From Prillingera fragicola (taxonomy: Eukaryota > Basidiomycota > Tremellomycetes > Trichosporonales > Trichosporonaceae), in assembly GCA_002335605.1 (NCBI GenBank), contig BEDY01000004.1, positions 124,001-188,000 of the forward strand: 64,000 nt of DNA, in the 5' to 3' direction. Positions within the stretch are counted from its first letter, which is position 1, and each line of letters opens with the position of its first letter. The translations under genes and the position numbers were made by a program. Under the pieces are notes generated by a model, which saw only the letters and a list, made by a program, of their open reading frames with translations, was not told where the DNA came from and searched no databases. Below, piece by piece: positions 63,196 through 64,000 of the stretch.

Positions 63196-64000
63196 CTACA
63201 CTACGCTAGCAGAATCGCTGCCCTCTGCCGGCAACGACGACGAGCTCCGCACATACTCTCGCTGTTCGGCATGGCCCCTAGGGCCAACATTGAGCGCATC
63301 TGGGCCACGACCAGCCGTTTGGCGACCGATAAGTTTGCGCCGAAGAACGGTCCACTTGGACCATAGCTTCTTGCGATCATGTCTATCCTGGCTAAAGCCC
63401 TGCTCGTCATCCGAGGCACTGTCCTCGAGGCGGCGGTATGGCAAGGGAATCTCGCGAGTGACGCGGTACGCGTCTGCGTTACCGAGATGTTCGGTCTCGA
63501 CACGGAAAAAGTTCCATTGCCAGCGACGCAGCATTTCAAGCAGCGCAAAGATCCACGAACGCATGCTCTTGTGGTGTTCAATGTTGGGAATGTACCAGAC
63601 CCAGATGAAGCGGATGATAATGTTGGTCGCCATGGCCCAGTAATAGACAAACTTGTTTGCGTAACCGAGGTCGGGGCGGAGGAGCTTACAGTGTGGTCGC
63701 AAGAGCGACCAATCGACAACAAGGTCCCAAGATGCCGTATAGATGCTCGCGATGGTTGCAAAGAGAACCCACAGGATGAAAGCCGGACCGCTCGGTACGC
63801 CGCCGCGCGAGCGCCAGTACACCATCATGCACGCAGACATGATGGAGCTGCAGTATTTGCCGCCGTTGACGAGATGGATGGTGAGATTCGAGTCCCACCA
63901 ACGCTTGACACACTGGATGAGACGGATCAGGGGTGGAATGCTGGCGAGCAACGCATAGGGCCAGCTCGAGCCGGATTTACACTGGGTATAGACATTCTCC
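63196..64000 (-). CDS. SYG1: Xpr1/Syg1-type EXS-domain protein, C-terminal part (5' end outside window)
   Basis: A single open frame runs from the window edge to the stop at 63196. It begins within ENVYTQCKSGSSWPYALLA, followed by SIPPLIRLIQCVKRWWDSN, HLVNGGKYCSSI, FILWVLFATIASIYTASWDLVVDWSLLRP, YYWAMATNIIIRFIWVWYIPNIEH and LEMLRRWQWNFFRVETEHLGNADAYRVTREIPLPY. This is the complete-looking EXS domain of the Xpr1/Syg1 phosphate-exporter family, with several membrane segments. An ~80-residue cytosolic tail rich in charged residues follows. The SPX domain and first membrane helices would lie to the right of the window. The gene converges with the nucleoporin, 113 bp between stops. Confidence 0.92.
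   Translation of the reverse strand, partial: ENVYTQCKSGSSWPYALLASIPPLIRLIQCVKRWWDSNLTIHLVNGGKYCSSIMSACMMVYWRSRGGVPSGPAFILWVLFATIASIYTASWDLVVDWSLLRPHCKLLRPDLGYANKFVYYWAMATNIIIRFIWVWYIPNIEHHKSMRSWIFALLEMLRRWQWNFFRVETEHLGNADAYRVTREIPLPYRRLEDSASDDEQGFSQDRHDRKKLWSKWTVLRRKLIGRQTAGRGPDALNVGPRGHAEQREYVRSSSSLPAEGSDSASVV

Overview
The window is eukaryotic nuclear DNA from a basidiomycete yeast-like fungus. I judge it a tremellomycete, plausibly Trichosporonales. The reasons are GC-rich coding sequence, almost every gene split by several very short introns (mostly 34-60 nt) with GT(G/A)AGT donors, CTAAC/CTGAC branch points and CAG/TAG acceptors, and fungal-type proteins throughout (Zn2Cys6 regulators, Mdm31, Arp5, Vps15, DUF4246). 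Genus is inference only. Gene models were built by hand: I joined exons wherever donor, acceptor, reading phase and protein family agreed.

Layout. 1-1693 (-): cystathionine beta-lyase running, with no stop codon, into the N-terminus of mevalonate kinase (cut by the window edge). 2850-5348 (-): PHD-finger protein. 8156-9292 (+): ornithine cyclodeaminase-like enzyme. 9521-11358 (+): membrane-anchored histidine acid phosphatase, tail to tail with mitochondrial MutS homologue MSH1 (11425-14809, -). 15163-17774 (+): Arp5 of the INO80 remodeller. 18154-20020 (-): mitochondrial 2-oxodicarboxylate carrier. 20704-23775 and 24555-26905 (both -): two tandem Zn2Cys6 regulators. 27591-28891 (+): coiled-coil/GVPQPG-repeat protein. 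29322-30352 (-): alpha/beta hydrolase. 30637-30730 (-): intron-containing tRNA-Ile. 31049-32888 (-): NMD3. 33280-35497 (+): Mdm31/32. 35748-40556 (+): VPS15. 41072-43106 (-): homeodomain protein. 48397-51188 (-): Red1/ZFC3H1-type zinc-finger protein. 54121-56511 (+): DUF4246 protein. 56785-59596 (-): DNA ligase I (CDC9). 59945-63082 (+): FG nucleoporin with five RanBP2-type zinc fingers. 63196-64000 (-): C-terminus of an Xpr1/Syg1-type EXS protein, cut by the window edge.

The content is mostly housekeeping: sulfur amino-acid and sterol synthesis, DNA repair and replication, chromatin, ribosome export, endosomal PI3-kinase, mitochondrial transport, the nuclear pore and phosphate handling. It is not a mobile island: I found no transposon, CRISPR array, rRNA or virus-like sequence. 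Two long gene-poor stretches (43.1-48.4 kb and 51.2-54.1 kb) flank the homeodomain and Red1-like regulators. The most unusual observation is the in-frame beta-lyase/mevalonate-kinase fusion at the left edge. Others are the zinc-finger nucleoporin, the oxygenase-like residue pattern in DUF4246, a 17-nt micro-exon, and two candidate spliced transcripts that do not match any family I know.
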